From NCBI RefSeq assembly GCF_900104065.1, contig NZ_FNLC01000002.1:1181735-1245734 (forward strand): 64,000 nt of DNA. Direction: 5' to 3'. The translations under genes and the position numbers were made by a program. Source of the DNA: Natronobacterium texcoconense (lineage in GTDB: Archaea > Halobacteriota > Halobacteria > Halobacteriales > Natrialbaceae). Below, one piece after another: positions 36,210-47,077 of the stretch. The first letter of the stretch is position 1. Every line of letters begins with the position of its first letter. The notes under the pieces are model-generated. The model was not told the origin of the DNA and did not search any database. It was given only the letters and a program-made list of their open reading frames with translations.

Positions 36210-36482
36210 TCAGGCTTCGGCTTCCGCTTCTTCTTCCGTCTCTTCTTCCTCTTCCTCGAACGGTGGCTCCAGTCGCTTGCGGTTCGGATCGTTTCGCCAG
36301 GTCTCGTAGCTCGATTCCATCTCCTCTTCGCTGACGAAGACGCGCCAGAGGATCCACGCCAGGACGAGAATCGGCAACACTGGCAACATAACGATGACCA
36401 GAACCGCCGCGATGACGTACCCGAACGCCGACATCTGGACGTTCGGCACGTAGCCCGTCGACTCCGAGACTTTGGTTGACAT
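36210..36482 (-). CDS. Small membrane protein with acidic tail
   Basis: A 90-residue protein with one long hydrophobic segment (about 18-50, possibly a hairpin of two helices around VMLPVLPILVLAWILWRVFV). A soluble tail follows, NDPNRKRLEPPFEEEEEETE, ending in poly-Glu. I do not recognise a named family; comparable short haloarchaeal membrane proteins are common and uncharacterised. It is 74 nt downstream of the Azf-like gene on the same strand and converges with the GST-like gene. Confidence 0.65.
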   Translation of the reverse strand: MSTKVSESTGYVPNVQMSAFGYVIAAVLVIVMLPVLPILVLAWILWRVFVSEEEMESSYETWRNDPNRKRLEPPFEEEEEETEEEAEAEA

Positions 36483-36556
36483 GTGTAGCGGTACGAACGT
36501 CCCGATATTCGGTCTTTCGATCCCGAGAGCAGCAGGCGGTCGCGGGTCGGACTGCC

Positions 36557-37363
36557 TTACTTCGCCTCGAGCCCGTCCTGTCCACCGCCGTCGTCCTCGA
36601 GCACGTCCGAGGAGTCGTCCCGCGGGCGGTAACCGAGTTCGAGCATCGTCTCGGTAAGCGAGAGGAACCGCTGGGTGTTGTTCGAGATGCCGTGGGCGGT
36701 CAGCGGCGTCTGCGCGAGCGAGGCGGTCGTCGCAGCCTCCATCAGCCGCTGGCAGTCCTCGGGACTGAGCCACATCGCGCGGGCGTATCGTTCGCCGGCC
36801 CCGTCTCGATCCTGAATCTCCGAGCGGAGTTCGTCGCGAGAGAGGAGCCAGCCGATCCGCAGGTTGACGACGTCGAGTCCGTGGCGTTTCGCGTAGTACG
36901 ACCCCATCGCCTCGCCGAAAACCTTCGTGACGCCGTAGTAGGTGTCGGGATCCATCGCGTCGTCGGGTCGAACCACGTCGGGCTTGCCGACCGTCGACTC
37001 CGGCCGGATCCCCGACACCGCGTTGTCCATGTTGACCGCGTGGTTCGAACTCGCGAAGACGACGCGCTGGAGGTCGTTCTCGACAGCAGCCTCGTAGACG
37101 TTGTAGGCCCCGTCTATATTCGGCCCCCGGACACCCTCCCACTCCGCTCGCGGGTCGGGGTTAGCCGCGAGGTGAATCACCACCTCCTGTCCCTCGAGAG
37201 CGTCGTCGACCTCGTCGTAGTCGGCGACCTCGAGCGGCGTCGTGTCGAGGTCTTCGCTCTCGCTATGGGAGAAGAGTTCGAGTTCGACGTCGTCACCGGA
37301 GAGCGCTTCGATGGTTTCCCTGCCGACGCGTCCGGACGCACCGGTGATGGCGATGTTCGTCAT
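36557..37363 (-). CDS. NAD-dependent sugar dehydrogenase of the extended SDR type, Azf-like
   Basis: A 268-residue extended short-chain dehydrogenase. It has NIAITGASGRVGRETIEAL (NAD loop), IHLAANPDPRAEWEG, VFASSNHAVNMDNA (catalytic Ser) and YYGVTKVFGEAMGSYY (Tyr-x3-Lys) at about 141-156. The best match I recall is Azf, the haloarchaeal NAD-dependent glucose-6-phosphate dehydrogenase that starts the oxidative pentose phosphate route; uronate dehydrogenases share the same motifs. The Azf assignment is by recollection of family pattern, so confidence in the substrate is moderate. It lies 69 nt downstream of the ornithine-cyclodeaminase-like gene. Confidence 0.75.
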   Translation of the reverse strand: MTNIAITGASGRVGRETIEALSGDDVELELFSHSESEDLDTTPLEVADYDEVDDALEGQEVVIHLAANPDPRAEWEGVRGPNIDGAYNVYEAAVENDLQRVVFASSNHAVNMDNAVSGIRPESTVGKPDVVRPDDAMDPDTYYGVTKVFGEAMGSYYAKRHGLDVVNLRIGWLLSRDELRSEIQDRDGAGERYARAMWLSPEDCQRLMEAATTASLAQTPLTAHGISNNTQRFLSLTETMLELGYRPRDDSSDVLEDDGGGQDGLEAK

Positions 37364-37432
37364 GAAGGCGTCGACATCGACAGGGCGGAAATAGGTCGGG
37401 CGTGCGTCTTCCGGGACGGCCGGCCGACGATT

Positions 37433-38416
37433 TCAGAGGTCGACTGTCGTCCCGACGTCGTTCGCCTCCGCTCGTTCGACGACGGAGGCGGCAGTGGCGG
37501 CGTCGAAGACGGCCGAACCGACGCTCTCGACGACCAGGATCTCGTCGTCGGCCCGACGACCGGACTCGCCCTCGAGGACCTCGGCGAACGGGACGATATC
37601 GTCCTTTCCAAGGTCCGTTGCGAGCAAATCCCCCGTGTCCGTGACCTCTTCGGGGACGTCCGCGAAGGTCCGACTGGCCCGCTCGAACGTGGTCCGATCG
37701 AGCTCCTGCATCTCGGGGGAGAACGCGCCGACGGCGACGACGAGGGTGCCGGGCTCGAGCCAGTCGCCGTCCAGAACCGGCGACTCGGCCGGTGTCGCCG
37801 TGACGATGGTATTGGCACCCTCGACGGCTGCCCGCGCGGTGTCGACCGGTTCGACGGTCGCCTCGAGTTCGTCGTCGAGTTCGGTCGCACACGCGATTCG
37901 CGAGTCGCTCGGCGAGTAGATTCGGACGCGCTCGAGGTCGGTAGCCGCCGCGATCGCCCGCGTTTGCCAGCGTGCCTGCGTTCCTGCGCCGACGACCCCT
38001 AGCTCGACCGGTTCCGTCGCGAGTTCGCGTGCAGCTAGCCCGCCAATGCAGCCGGTTCGCATACCGGTGATGTGGGTGCCGTCCATTACGGCGACCGGGA
38101 GACCGGTCGCGGCGTCGTTCACCACGATCTGTGCGTTGATCGTCGGCAGGTCGTGCTCCGAGTTCTCCTCGAAGAAACTGGCTAGTTTCGTCGCGTAGTA
38201 GTCCGATCCGTGGACGTAGGCGGGCATGGTCAGTCCCGTGCCGAGTGGCTCGTTCGGCCGGTCGGGATCGATCCCTTCGCCGACCGGGAAATGCGGGCGC
38301 TCAGGTCGAACTACCTCACCGCGGCCCTGCTTGATCAGCGCCGTCTCGATCACCGATAGCAGGTCCTCGACGTCGAGTAGCGACGCCACCTGCGGTGCTG
38401 CGAGGATCCGTACCAT
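37433..38416 (-). CDS. Ornithine cyclodeaminase / archaeal alanine dehydrogenase family protein
   Basis: A 327-residue OCD/mu-crystallin family enzyme. It has GTGLTMPAYVHGSDYYATKL (substrate Lys), GLPVAVMDGTHITGMRTGCI (substrate Arg), the Rossmann motif LGVVGAGTQARWQTRAI and an anionic C-terminal segment DDEILVVESVGSAVFDAATA. Members reduce or deaminate amino acids with NAD(P): ornithine to proline, alanine dehydrogenase in archaea, or imine reductases. Because proCBA already makes proline, an alanine dehydrogenase or imine reductase role is as likely as ornithine cyclodeaminase. Confidence 0.85.
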   Translation of the reverse strand: MVRILAAPQVASLLDVEDLLSVIETALIKQGRGEVVRPERPHFPVGEGIDPDRPNEPLGTGLTMPAYVHGSDYYATKLASFFEENSEHDLPTINAQIVVNDAATGLPVAVMDGTHITGMRTGCIGGLAARELATEPVELGVVGAGTQARWQTRAIAAATDLERVRIYSPSDSRIACATELDDELEATVEPVDTARAAVEGANTIVTATPAESPVLDGDWLEPGTLVVAVGAFSPEMQELDRTTFERASRTFADVPEEVTDTGDLLATDLGKDDIVPFAEVLEGESGRRADDEILVVESVGSAVFDAATAASVVERAEANDVGTTVDL

Positions 38417-40902
<2,486 letters not shown>

Positions 40903-41257
40903 CTGTGGGTATACGGACTCGGCGTCCTAGGTGACCGGTGCGTACGACTCCGTGGTCGTCGATCTCGGGAATGCGAGATCAACCCTGCAGCCCACTTCGT
41001 CCGAGGCGACCCGGCGACCCACCGTACTCGACGAACCGCCGTTTCAACGCCCACCCGGAAGGGGTCGAGGCCGAGTTCATGGACAAGCCCACCCTCCACG
41101 AGCGAATCCGTCAGGGTGGACGAAGTAGGGTTGGGTAGTTGACCGACAGCACCTAACCGAACGACCGCCGCTCGAGCCGTCCAGTCGGTCGGAAGAGACG
41201 TCCGGACGTCGACGATGCGGACACTATTTTGTAGGACGTGTAACTATATTCGAACCA
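40903..41257. other. 355-nt gap after katG
   Basis: No supported gene. One inverted repeat, CCACCCT (41089-41095) and AGGGTGG (41113-41119) with a 17-nt loop, could fold but has no clear role. The final 40 nt, with ACACTATTTTG and ACTATATTCG, form a TATA-bearing promoter region for the small membrane protein at 41258. Confidence 0.35.
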
Positions 41258-41584
41258 ATGTCATCCAGAACTACTGCCGCGAGAGGGATCGTCGTACTAA
41301 CCGTAGTGGGTCTCGTCGGCGTCCTTCTGTATTACCTGCCACAACCGGGATACGGTCCGTTCCGGCTCGTTCTCTTCGGACTCATTGCGGGCGCTGCGGT
41401 GCTCGGTGGCATCGGGGTCGTCCGTCGTCGCCCAGCGTTTACGATCGGCGGCATCGTCGGACTGTTCCTCCTCGGGTTCTGGCAGGCCGTCCTCAGCGTG
41501 TTTATTTTCCCAGCGATCGGTCTCTTTCTGCTGGCACTGCTCCTGGACTACGACGCGTACGATCGAACCGCAAGGCCACGATAG
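41258..41584 (+). CDS. Small four-helix membrane protein of unknown function
   Basis: A 108-residue protein with four hydrophobic segments, at about 10-27, 33-53, 60-72 and 75-95. GFWQAVLSVFIFPAIGLFLL is the last. Short charged loops (VRRRPAF) separate them and the C terminus ends DYDAYDRTARPR. No family recognised. ACTATATTCG just upstream gives a promoter-like signal. An SRPBCC gene follows after 41 nt on the same strand, so the two may be cotranscribed. Confidence 0.7.
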   Translation: MSSRTTAARGIVVLTVVGLVGVLLYYLPQPGYGPFRLVLFGLIAGAAVLGGIGVVRRRPAFTIGGIVGLFLLGFWQAVLSVFIFPAIGLFLLALLLDYDAYDRTARPR

Positions 41585-41625
41585 CTACCGGTAGTCGCAT
41601 ACGCCCCCAGGTGTTACTCGATAGC

Positions 41626-42072
41626 ATGAACCATATCGAACTGTTCGCAGAAATCGACGCGCCGCCGGCGGTCGTCTGGGAGGTGTTACTCGAGTTCGAC
41701 AGTTATCCGGAGTGGAATCCGTTCGTCCGGGCGATCGAGGGCGTTCCGGTCGAGGGCGAACGGCTTCGAGTTCGAATCCGGCCACCCGGATCACGCGCCG
41801 TGACGTTCCGACCCAAGGTGACCGCCATCGAGGAGAACCGACGGTTCGTCTGGCAGGGACGGCTGGGGATCCCCTTCGCGTTCGACGGCTACCACGAGTT
41901 CCACCTCGAGCCGATCGATGGCGGCAAGCGAACGCGACTACTCCACCGCGAGACGTTTCGCGGCGCACTCGTCCCGCTGCTGTTCGATCGAGAGCGACTC
42001 GAGCGAGGATTCCGGGAGATGAACGAGGCGCTCGGGGAACGGGCCGAGCGACGGGCAGCCGTCGAAGCCTAG
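41626..42072 (+). CDS. SRPBCC (START/Bet v1-like) ligand-binding protein
   Basis: A 148-residue polyketide-cyclase/SRPBCC fold protein. It starts HIELFAEIDAPPAVVWEVLLEF, the typical first strand and helices with the DPPxxVW pattern. DSYPEWNPFVRAIEG follows, then ENRRFVWQGRLGIPF and a long final helix RERLERGFREMNEALGERAE. This subgroup binds hydrophobic ligands in a cavity; no enzymatic role is indicated. The stop codon overlaps the stop of the convergent HAD gene by 3 nt. Confidence 0.85.
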   Translation: MNHIELFAEIDAPPAVVWEVLLEFDSYPEWNPFVRAIEGVPVEGERLRVRIRPPGSRAVTFRPKVTAIEENRRFVWQGRLGIPFAFDGYHEFHLEPIDGGKRTRLLHRETFRGALVPLLFDRERLERGFREMNEALGERAERRAAVEA

Positions 42073-42722
42073 ACGAGATCCGTGAGTGCAGAAAGCGACG
42101 CGATCTCGTACTCCGGTTCGACCGATAGCTCGTAGTCGATCCGATGCTCGCGGCGGATGAAAGCCGAGTCGATCCCGGCGTTGTCGGCCGCCAGCACGTC
42201 GACCTGACTGTCACCGACGTACAGCGGATTCGACGCCCCCAGATCGTCGATCGCCGATTCGAGGTAGTACGGCGTCGGCTTCTTGCGTTCGATCCCCTCG
42301 ACGCTCGGCTCGCGGCCGTACCAGACCTCGAACCCTTCGAAGTCGAACTCCTCGAGGATGTTCTCGATGGTTCGGTGCTGGTTGTTGCTGACGATCGCAG
42401 TCGGCGTCTCGAGGTCAGCGAGGGCGTCGATATCGTCGTACGGCCGTTTGCGGCCGGCGCGCATCTCCTCGAGCTGGGCCTCGATCGCCGCGCGTTCGCG
42501 TGCATTCCACAGTTCGTCGGGTTCGAGACCGTGATCGTCCGCGATCCGTCGAAGCGAGGGGACGTCGGGACTCAGCAGCGTCTCGACGTGATCGGTCGGC
42601 GGTTCGTGGACGCCGACGGTCTCGAAGGCGTCGTGAACTGCGTCGACCAGTACGTCGTAATCGGTCGGTGTCGTCAGCACGCCGTCGTTGTCGAAGACGA
42701 TGGCGTCGTATGCGGTTCCCAT
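42069..42722 (-). CDS. HAD-superfamily hydrolase
   Basis: A 217-residue HAD phosphatase. Motif I is VFDNDGVLTTPTDY (Asp-Asn-Asp, nucleophile first Asp), motif II TAIVSNNQH, the motif III lysine is in RKKPTPYYLESA and motif IV in LYVGDSQVDVLAADNAG. The cap is alpha-helical (about 20-80). The order resembles phosphoglycolate phosphatase-type enzymes of haloarchaea. The substrate is unknown. ATG 42722 is the family start; an in-frame extension to 42809 is rejected for its basic composition. It converges with the SRPBCC gene and is divergent from the gene at 42909. Confidence 0.88.
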   Translation of the reverse strand: MGTAYDAIVFDNDGVLTTPTDYDVLVDAVHDAFETVGVHEPPTDHVETLLSPDVPSLRRIADDHGLEPDELWNARERAAIEAQLEEMRAGRKRPYDDIDALADLETPTAIVSNNQHRTIENILEEFDFEGFEVWYGREPSVEGIERKKPTPYYLESAIDDLGASNPLYVGDSQVDVLAADNAGIDSAFIRREHRIDYELSVEPEYEIASLSALTDLV

Positions 42723-42908
42723 TCGTTTTCGAGAGTATCTAGGTCGGCGGGGGTTTTCGTCGTTGCGACCGACTCGAGTCCGCGGGTTCAAGTACGGACA
42801 CGCGTCCAATGCCGGCGATGTACGACACGACCCCCGCTTGCCGTGTTCGGACGGCGGTCAGCGCCCCGTCTCAACCGAGAGAGCGACGGGACGAGTTCGG
42901 AGAGACAG

Positions 42909-43454
42909 ATGGGACATAGGGCGCTCGTCGCCTACCGGCGACCCGACCACCTCTACGACCTTCGGTACAGTCACTGGGGTGGTGACGACCTCGCGCTCGT
43001 GGACGGAATCGACGCCCAGACCCCACTTGCGGACGGCCGCGTCGACGGCGACCTGCTCGCGGACTCGATCGCACGCGAACGGATCCTCTCGGATCACCTC
43101 GACCCACGGACCTACGAGGCGCTGTACCTCGTCGCACCTGGGGAAGAGTACGTCGTCGACGCCTACCAGGTCTGCTGGCTCGAGTGGGGCGACGGCCGCG
43201 ACGGTAGTCGCGGTGCGATCGTCGCGGTCGAGCACGAGGACGACCGTGCGGTCCGGATCTGGTTCCGGGCGACCAAGACGGTCCTGGGTGACGCCATCGA
43301 GATGGGCGCGCTCTCGAGACGAGCGGCACAGGCCTATCTCGAGGCGCGAGTTCGAGAGGATCGAGACGGAACGATCTACACCTACGGAACGGACGAGTAC
43401 GAACCGCCGCCGGATTGCTGGCCCGACGACGATCCCGAAAACGGGGTGCAGTGA
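42909..43454 (+). CDS. Haloarchaeal protein of unknown function (DUF6735-like)
   Basis: A 181-residue acidic protein. It starts GHRALVAYRRPDHLYDLRYS, then HWGGDDLALVDGI, a C-terminal IYTYGTDEYEPPPDCWPDDD. The tyrosine- and tryptophan-rich beginning and the alternation of strands suggest an alpha/beta fold. I recall related unnamed proteins only in haloarchaea; no catalytic motif is visible. It converges with the MutS-family gene, 13 nt between stops. ATG 42909 chosen because the frame upstream loses haloarchaeal composition. Confidence 0.65.
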   Translation: MGHRALVAYRRPDHLYDLRYSHWGGDDLALVDGIDAQTPLADGRVDGDLLADSIARERILSDHLDPRTYEALYLVAPGEEYVVDAYQVCWLEWGDGRDGSRGAIVAVEHEDDRAVRIWFRATKTVLGDAIEMGALSRRAAQAYLEARVREDRDGTIYTYGTDEYEPPPDCWPDDDPENGVQ

Positions 43455-43467
43455 GCGTACTCCGGGG

Positions 43468-45255
43468 TCAATCGTCGCTCTCGCCCCAGCGGGCGTCCGC
43501 CAGCGTCCGCTGGACGACCTCGGAACCGACCGCCTCGCCCAACGTCTCGAAGCCCGCACGCTCCTGGCCGTCGCTCGCGTTCGCGACCAGCCGCGAGACG
43601 ATGAACTCCGGCGTCGACCGGCCGACGGTTCCGAACCGGGGCTGGTAGTCGACGCGCAACTCGAGGTCCGGATTCAGCCCTTCGGCGAAGATGCCGTCGA
43701 CTCGAGCCTCGGGTGGCAACGGTTCCAGGTCGTCCGCGAGGTGGGTGACGAAGACGCCCATCGCGTCCCGGTCGACGGTCAGCGTCACCAGTCCGTGCAG
43801 CAGGTCCGCCGCGCTCCCGGGTTCGGTGATCGCCTCGAACTCGTCGACCAGCATCAGCGTCCGTCCGCCCGAGGACAGCGGCGGGACGATCGAGCGCAGC
43901 GTCGACTCGAGGACGCCGGCGTTGAAACTCGCGTGCCGACGGTGGAACACCAGCGAGTCGACCGTCGTCACCTCGGCGCGTTCGGCGGGAACGGGAAGCC
44001 CCATCGAGGCCAGCAGGACGACCTGACACAGCGTCTCGAGCAGCGTCGTCTTCCCGCCGCTGTTGGCCCCAGTGAGGACCGCGACGCGTTCGGTTCCGGG
44101 GTCGTCGGCCTCGGCCGGAGTCGTGACCACGTCGTGGTCGCCGAGCGCGTAGGTGACTGGCTGGACAGATTCCTCCCGGTGAGCGGCGAGGGTGAGGTTC
44201 CGTGCGTCGACGACGGAGACCGCGACGTCGTCGCCCTCGCGGAACGTCGGGCGGGTACAGTCGTACTCGAGGGAAAACCGGGCGAGCGACAACTGAAGCG
44301 CGATGTCGTCGACGGCGTCGACGGCCCGGTCGACGGCGTCTCTGGTCTCGATGAGCGTTCCCCGGAACTCGCGCGCGACTGCCCGCTCGCGCTCGTCGAT
44401 CGCTTCGGTGAGGTCGTCCCGCAGCGCCCGCAGCGTCTCCCGGACGAAGTCGGTCGCGTCGACGGCGTCGCCCGGCATCGCCGCCCGCACCCGGTCGACG
44501 GTCGCGTCCGTCTCGCCCACGAGGTAGTCCGCGAAGGCTTCGCGAAACTCCGCGACGTCGCGGACGCCCGCCGATCGAAGCTGTTCGATCACCTCGAGGG
44601 CGTTCGCGTTCACGTCCTCGATCGCTCCGAGCGTCGCCCGAAGGCGGTCGAGTTCCTCGTCCGCACCATCTCGCACGCGGACGCCATTGCTTCCCTCCTC
44701 GAGTGCCGCCAGTGCCTCGGCAGCGGCCTCGAGTCGCTCGGCCTCGAGGCCCGCGATTGCGGCGAACGGACCGGAGTCGACGCCCGCCTCGAGAAGGGCG
44801 AGTGCGGTCTCGACGGCCGCGAGTTCGCTCCCGTCGCGGTCGTCGTACTGGTCGTAGGCCTCGAGGACGGTCTCGCGGTCGTCGTCGGGGAGGTCGGCCC
44901 AGGCGTCCCGCGCCGCGAGCACGGCGTCGAGCCGATCGGTCATCGCCTCGCGGCTCGAGAGGGGCGTGAGGACGCGGATTCGATCCGCCGCACGTCGAGT
45001 GACGGCGTGTTCACTGGCGATCTCGAGCAGGTCCTTGTACGCGGCGCGGGCGTCGCTCGTCGCCAGCAGGTCCATTCCGTCGCCGCCGGTCGCCCGCCGA
45101 AGGATACGCGTCGCTCGACCACGGGAGAGGCCGGCGTCCGTGAGCGCCCGGACGTTGCCGTTCTCGAGCGCCCGGACCGCGCGTTCCTCGCCCAACTCCT
45201 CGTCCAGCGTCTCCCGCGTCTTCGGACCGACGCCCCAGTACTCCTCGAGTCGCAT
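43468..45255 (-). CDS. MutS-family ATPase with N-terminal helix-hairpin-helix
   Basis: A 595-residue protein. Residues about 1-55 form a helix-hairpin-helix, YWGVGPKTRETLDEELGEER followed by AGLSRGRATRILRR. The middle (about 60-330) is the MutS core/lever with long helices (DAVDRAVDAVDDIALQLSLA). The ATPase follows: Walker A TGANSGGKTTLLET, RHASFNAGVLESTLRSI, Walker B LMLVDEFEAITEPGSAADLL and a late HLADDLEPL. The mismatch-recognition domain I with Phe-x-Glu is absent. This matches the MutS5/MutS2-like group of archaea, not the mismatch-repair MutS. A role in recombination intermediates or replication arrest is possible. ATG 45255 begins the HhH. Confidence 0.85.
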   Translation of the reverse strand: MRLEEYWGVGPKTRETLDEELGEERAVRALENGNVRALTDAGLSRGRATRILRRATGGDGMDLLATSDARAAYKDLLEIASEHAVTRRAADRIRVLTPLSSREAMTDRLDAVLAARDAWADLPDDDRETVLEAYDQYDDRDGSELAAVETALALLEAGVDSGPFAAIAGLEAERLEAAAEALAALEEGSNGVRVRDGADEELDRLRATLGAIEDVNANALEVIEQLRSAGVRDVAEFREAFADYLVGETDATVDRVRAAMPGDAVDATDFVRETLRALRDDLTEAIDERERAVAREFRGTLIETRDAVDRAVDAVDDIALQLSLARFSLEYDCTRPTFREGDDVAVSVVDARNLTLAAHREESVQPVTYALGDHDVVTTPAEADDPGTERVAVLTGANSGGKTTLLETLCQVVLLASMGLPVPAERAEVTTVDSLVFHRRHASFNAGVLESTLRSIVPPLSSGGRTLMLVDEFEAITEPGSAADLLHGLVTLTVDRDAMGVFVTHLADDLEPLPPEARVDGIFAEGLNPDLELRVDYQPRFGTVGRSTPEFIVSRLVANASDGQERAGFETLGEAVGSEVVQRTLADARWGESDD

Positions 45256-45345
45256 ACTCGAGAGGTTCGGAGCAACCGTCTTGAACACTTCGTGACGGTT
45301 GCGGTATCCGACACTGTATTTACCCGAAGCAACCACGGACTACGC

Positions 45346-46140
45346 ATGGCACGGCTCGAGCGCATTCGGATTTACCCGGTCAAGGGGCTCGACGGAATCG
45401 AACTCGAGGAGGCGTCGATCGTCGATGGCGGAACGTTGGCCCGCGACAGGGAGTTCGCGCTGTTCGACGCGGACGGCGAGGTGGTAAACGGGAAACGGAC
45501 CGATCGGGTCCACGACCTCGAGACGGACTTCGATCCCGAGACGGGCGAGTTACTGGTCGAGACGGATGGCGAGAGCCGGCAGTTCGACCTCGAGAGCGCC
45601 GACGAACGCGAGCGAGCGGCCGACTGGTTCGGCGACGTCTTCGACCTCGAGGTAACCCTCGAGCGCGACCGATCGCTGGGCTACGTCGATCGCCGCGAGA
45701 TGGGGCCGTCGGTGATCAGTACGGCGACGCTCGAGACCGTGGCGTCGTGGTTCGACGACCTGACCGTCGACTCGGTTCGCCGGCGAATGCGGGCGAACGT
45801 CGAGGTGTCGGGAGTCCCGGCGTTCTGGGAGGACCGGTTCGTCGGCGACGGCGCACCGTCGTTTCGCGCCGGCGACGTCCGGTTCGAGGGCGTGACGCCG
45901 TGTGGCCGCTGTGTCGTTCCACAGCGCGACCCCGACACGGGCGAGCCGTTGCCCGAGTTCCGCGAACGGTTTATCGAAAAACGCCGGGAGACGTTCCCCG
46001 AGTGGGCCGACGGGGAGGCGTTCGATCACTACTACACGCTCATGCTCATCGCTCGAGTACCAGAGGCGGATCGGGAGAACGTTCTCGAGGTCGGAGATCC
46101 GATCGAGATCGTCGATGGCGGAACGGCGAGAAGGGAGTGA
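45346..46140 (+). CDS. MOSC-domain protein (YcbX/mARC-like)
   Basis: A 264-residue protein with MOSC_N (about 1-110; RIRIYPVKGLDGIELEEASI, DREFALFDADGEVVNGKRTD) and MOSC (about 120-255). The MOSC part has the conserved cysteine segment VTPCGRCVVPQRDPDTGE, where Cys of PCGRC would bind molybdenum in mARC-type proteins, and RMRANVEVSGVPAFWEDRF. Such proteins are molybdenum-cofactor-dependent reductases of N-hydroxylated compounds. ATG 45346 starts the MOSC_N strand. It converges with the rhodanese gene, 6 nt between stops. An electron donor is not visible in the neighbourhood. Confidence 0.88.
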   Translation: MARLERIRIYPVKGLDGIELEEASIVDGGTLARDREFALFDADGEVVNGKRTDRVHDLETDFDPETGELLVETDGESRQFDLESADERERAADWFGDVFDLEVTLERDRSLGYVDRREMGPSVISTATLETVASWFDDLTVDSVRRRMRANVEVSGVPAFWEDRFVGDGAPSFRAGDVRFEGVTPCGRCVVPQRDPDTGEPLPEFRERFIEKRRETFPEWADGEAFDHYYTLMLIARVPEADRENVLEVGDPIEIVDGGTARRE

Positions 46141-46146
46141 AACGGC

Positions 46147-46479
46147 TTACGTGTCGCTTTCCGACCCGCTCTCGAGGTCGTACTCCCATTCCCGGTAGCC
46201 GCCTGCCATGCTCGCGACGGCGTCGGCGTCGACGTCCTCGTAGCTCCCGATCAGTCGGGCCGCCTGGATCGAACTCTGGCCGATCGGACAGGCGACGACG
46301 ACCTCGTCGCCCCAGTCGTACTCGTCGATCCGCGAGGGGAGTTCGTTCATCGGGACGTTGATCGCGCCCGGAACGTGTCCGCGCTCGTACTCCGGTTCGG
46401 AACGGATGTCGACGACCTGGACGTCCTCGCCGTTCTCGAGTTTCTCCTTGAGTTCCTCGGGCGGAATCTCCTCGACCAT
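46147..46479 (-). CDS. Single-domain rhodanese sulfurtransferase
   Basis: A 110-residue rhodanese. VQVVDIRSEPEYERGHVPGA (strand and Asp-x-Arg) at 21-39 leads to the active loop VVACPIGQSSIQAARLIGS with the persulfide cysteine Cys64. The loop has six residues, consistent with a sulfurtransferase rather than a Cdc25-like phosphatase. Downstream on the same strand of the JAMM gene (49 nt), it may share a transcript. It could feed persulfide sulfur to SAMP-type ubiquitin-like proteins or tRNA thiolation; this is inference from the neighbour. Confidence 0.9.
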   Translation of the reverse strand: MVEEIPPEELKEKLENGEDVQVVDIRSEPEYERGHVPGAINVPMNELPSRIDEYDWGDEVVVACPIGQSSIQAARLIGSYEDVDADAVASMAGGYREWEYDLESGSESDT

Positions 46480-46528
46480 GGCGACCCGTTCGTTCTCCCG
46501 AGAAAAAACGTCGTTGGGTCGTCGGTCG

Positions 46529-46975
46529 TTACAGAGGGAATCGGGAGGCGTCCTCGAGCGTCTCGCACACCCGAACCCGCTCTCCTTCGAACGTCTCCTC
46601 GTCCTCGCGCCAGCGCCACGACCCGACGTAGGGGTAGCCATCGAGCGCGACGATGACGTAGGAGACGTCCGGCCAGGTCGCCCGTTCCACGTCCCTCGGC
46701 GTCGGTTCCGTCGGGCCCGCGGGGTGGGAGTGATAGAAGCCAGCCACCTCGAGGCCCTGCGCTTCGATTTGCTCGATGACCTCGAGTTGCTCCTCGGGAT
46801 CGATCTCGTACCGGATTTCGGGTGTCTCGGCGACGTTTTCGGTCGGGTAGACGTCGGTGACGACGGTGTGGTCGTCGCCGCGGTCGCCCGCAAGGACGCC
46901 ACAGACCTCGCGGTCGTCGCCGTCGTAGGCCCGGTAGACGAGTTTGTCGTACGCCGTTCGCGGTAGTTCGATCAT
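46529..46975 (-). CDS. JAMM/MPN+ metallopeptidase, HvJAMM1-like
   Basis: A 148-residue single MPN+ domain. It contains the full zinc motif: Glu23 in REVCGVLAG, His82 and His84 in GFYHSHPAGP, and Asp95 in EPTPRD, with Thr92 at the Ser position. The domain is that of archaeal desampylases such as HvJAMM1, which remove SAMP (archaeal ubiquitin-like) modifiers and regenerate them. No SAMP, UbaA/E1 or other JAMM gene is in the window. The rhodanese gene downstream is consistent with a link to sulfur and SAMP chemistry. ATG 46975 is the family start. Confidence 0.9.
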   Translation of the reverse strand: MIELPRTAYDKLVYRAYDGDDREVCGVLAGDRGDDHTVVTDVYPTENVAETPEIRYEIDPEEQLEVIEQIEAQGLEVAGFYHSHPAGPTEPTPRDVERATWPDVSYVIVALDGYPYVGSWRWREDEETFEGERVRVCETLEDASRFPL

Positions 46976-47077
46976 CGGGTGATCGTCGTCCGACCATACG
47001 GACCGAGGGGGTTCGAAACTGTCGACGTGACGACCCCGACCGACACTGTTTTTCACCAGTCGGTCGACCATTGGTGT

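Noticed and set aside
41089..41119. Inverted repeat CCACCCT/AGGGTGG after katG
   Set aside because: Seven pairs with a 17-nt loop are expected by chance in GC-rich DNA and the position suggests no role.
42688..46140. An open frame of 1150 codons on the plus strand
   Set aside because: It runs antisense to the MutS-family gene and only its last 264 codons (45346-46140, MOSC protein) look coding. The rest is basic, repetitive shadow sequence of high-GC DNA.
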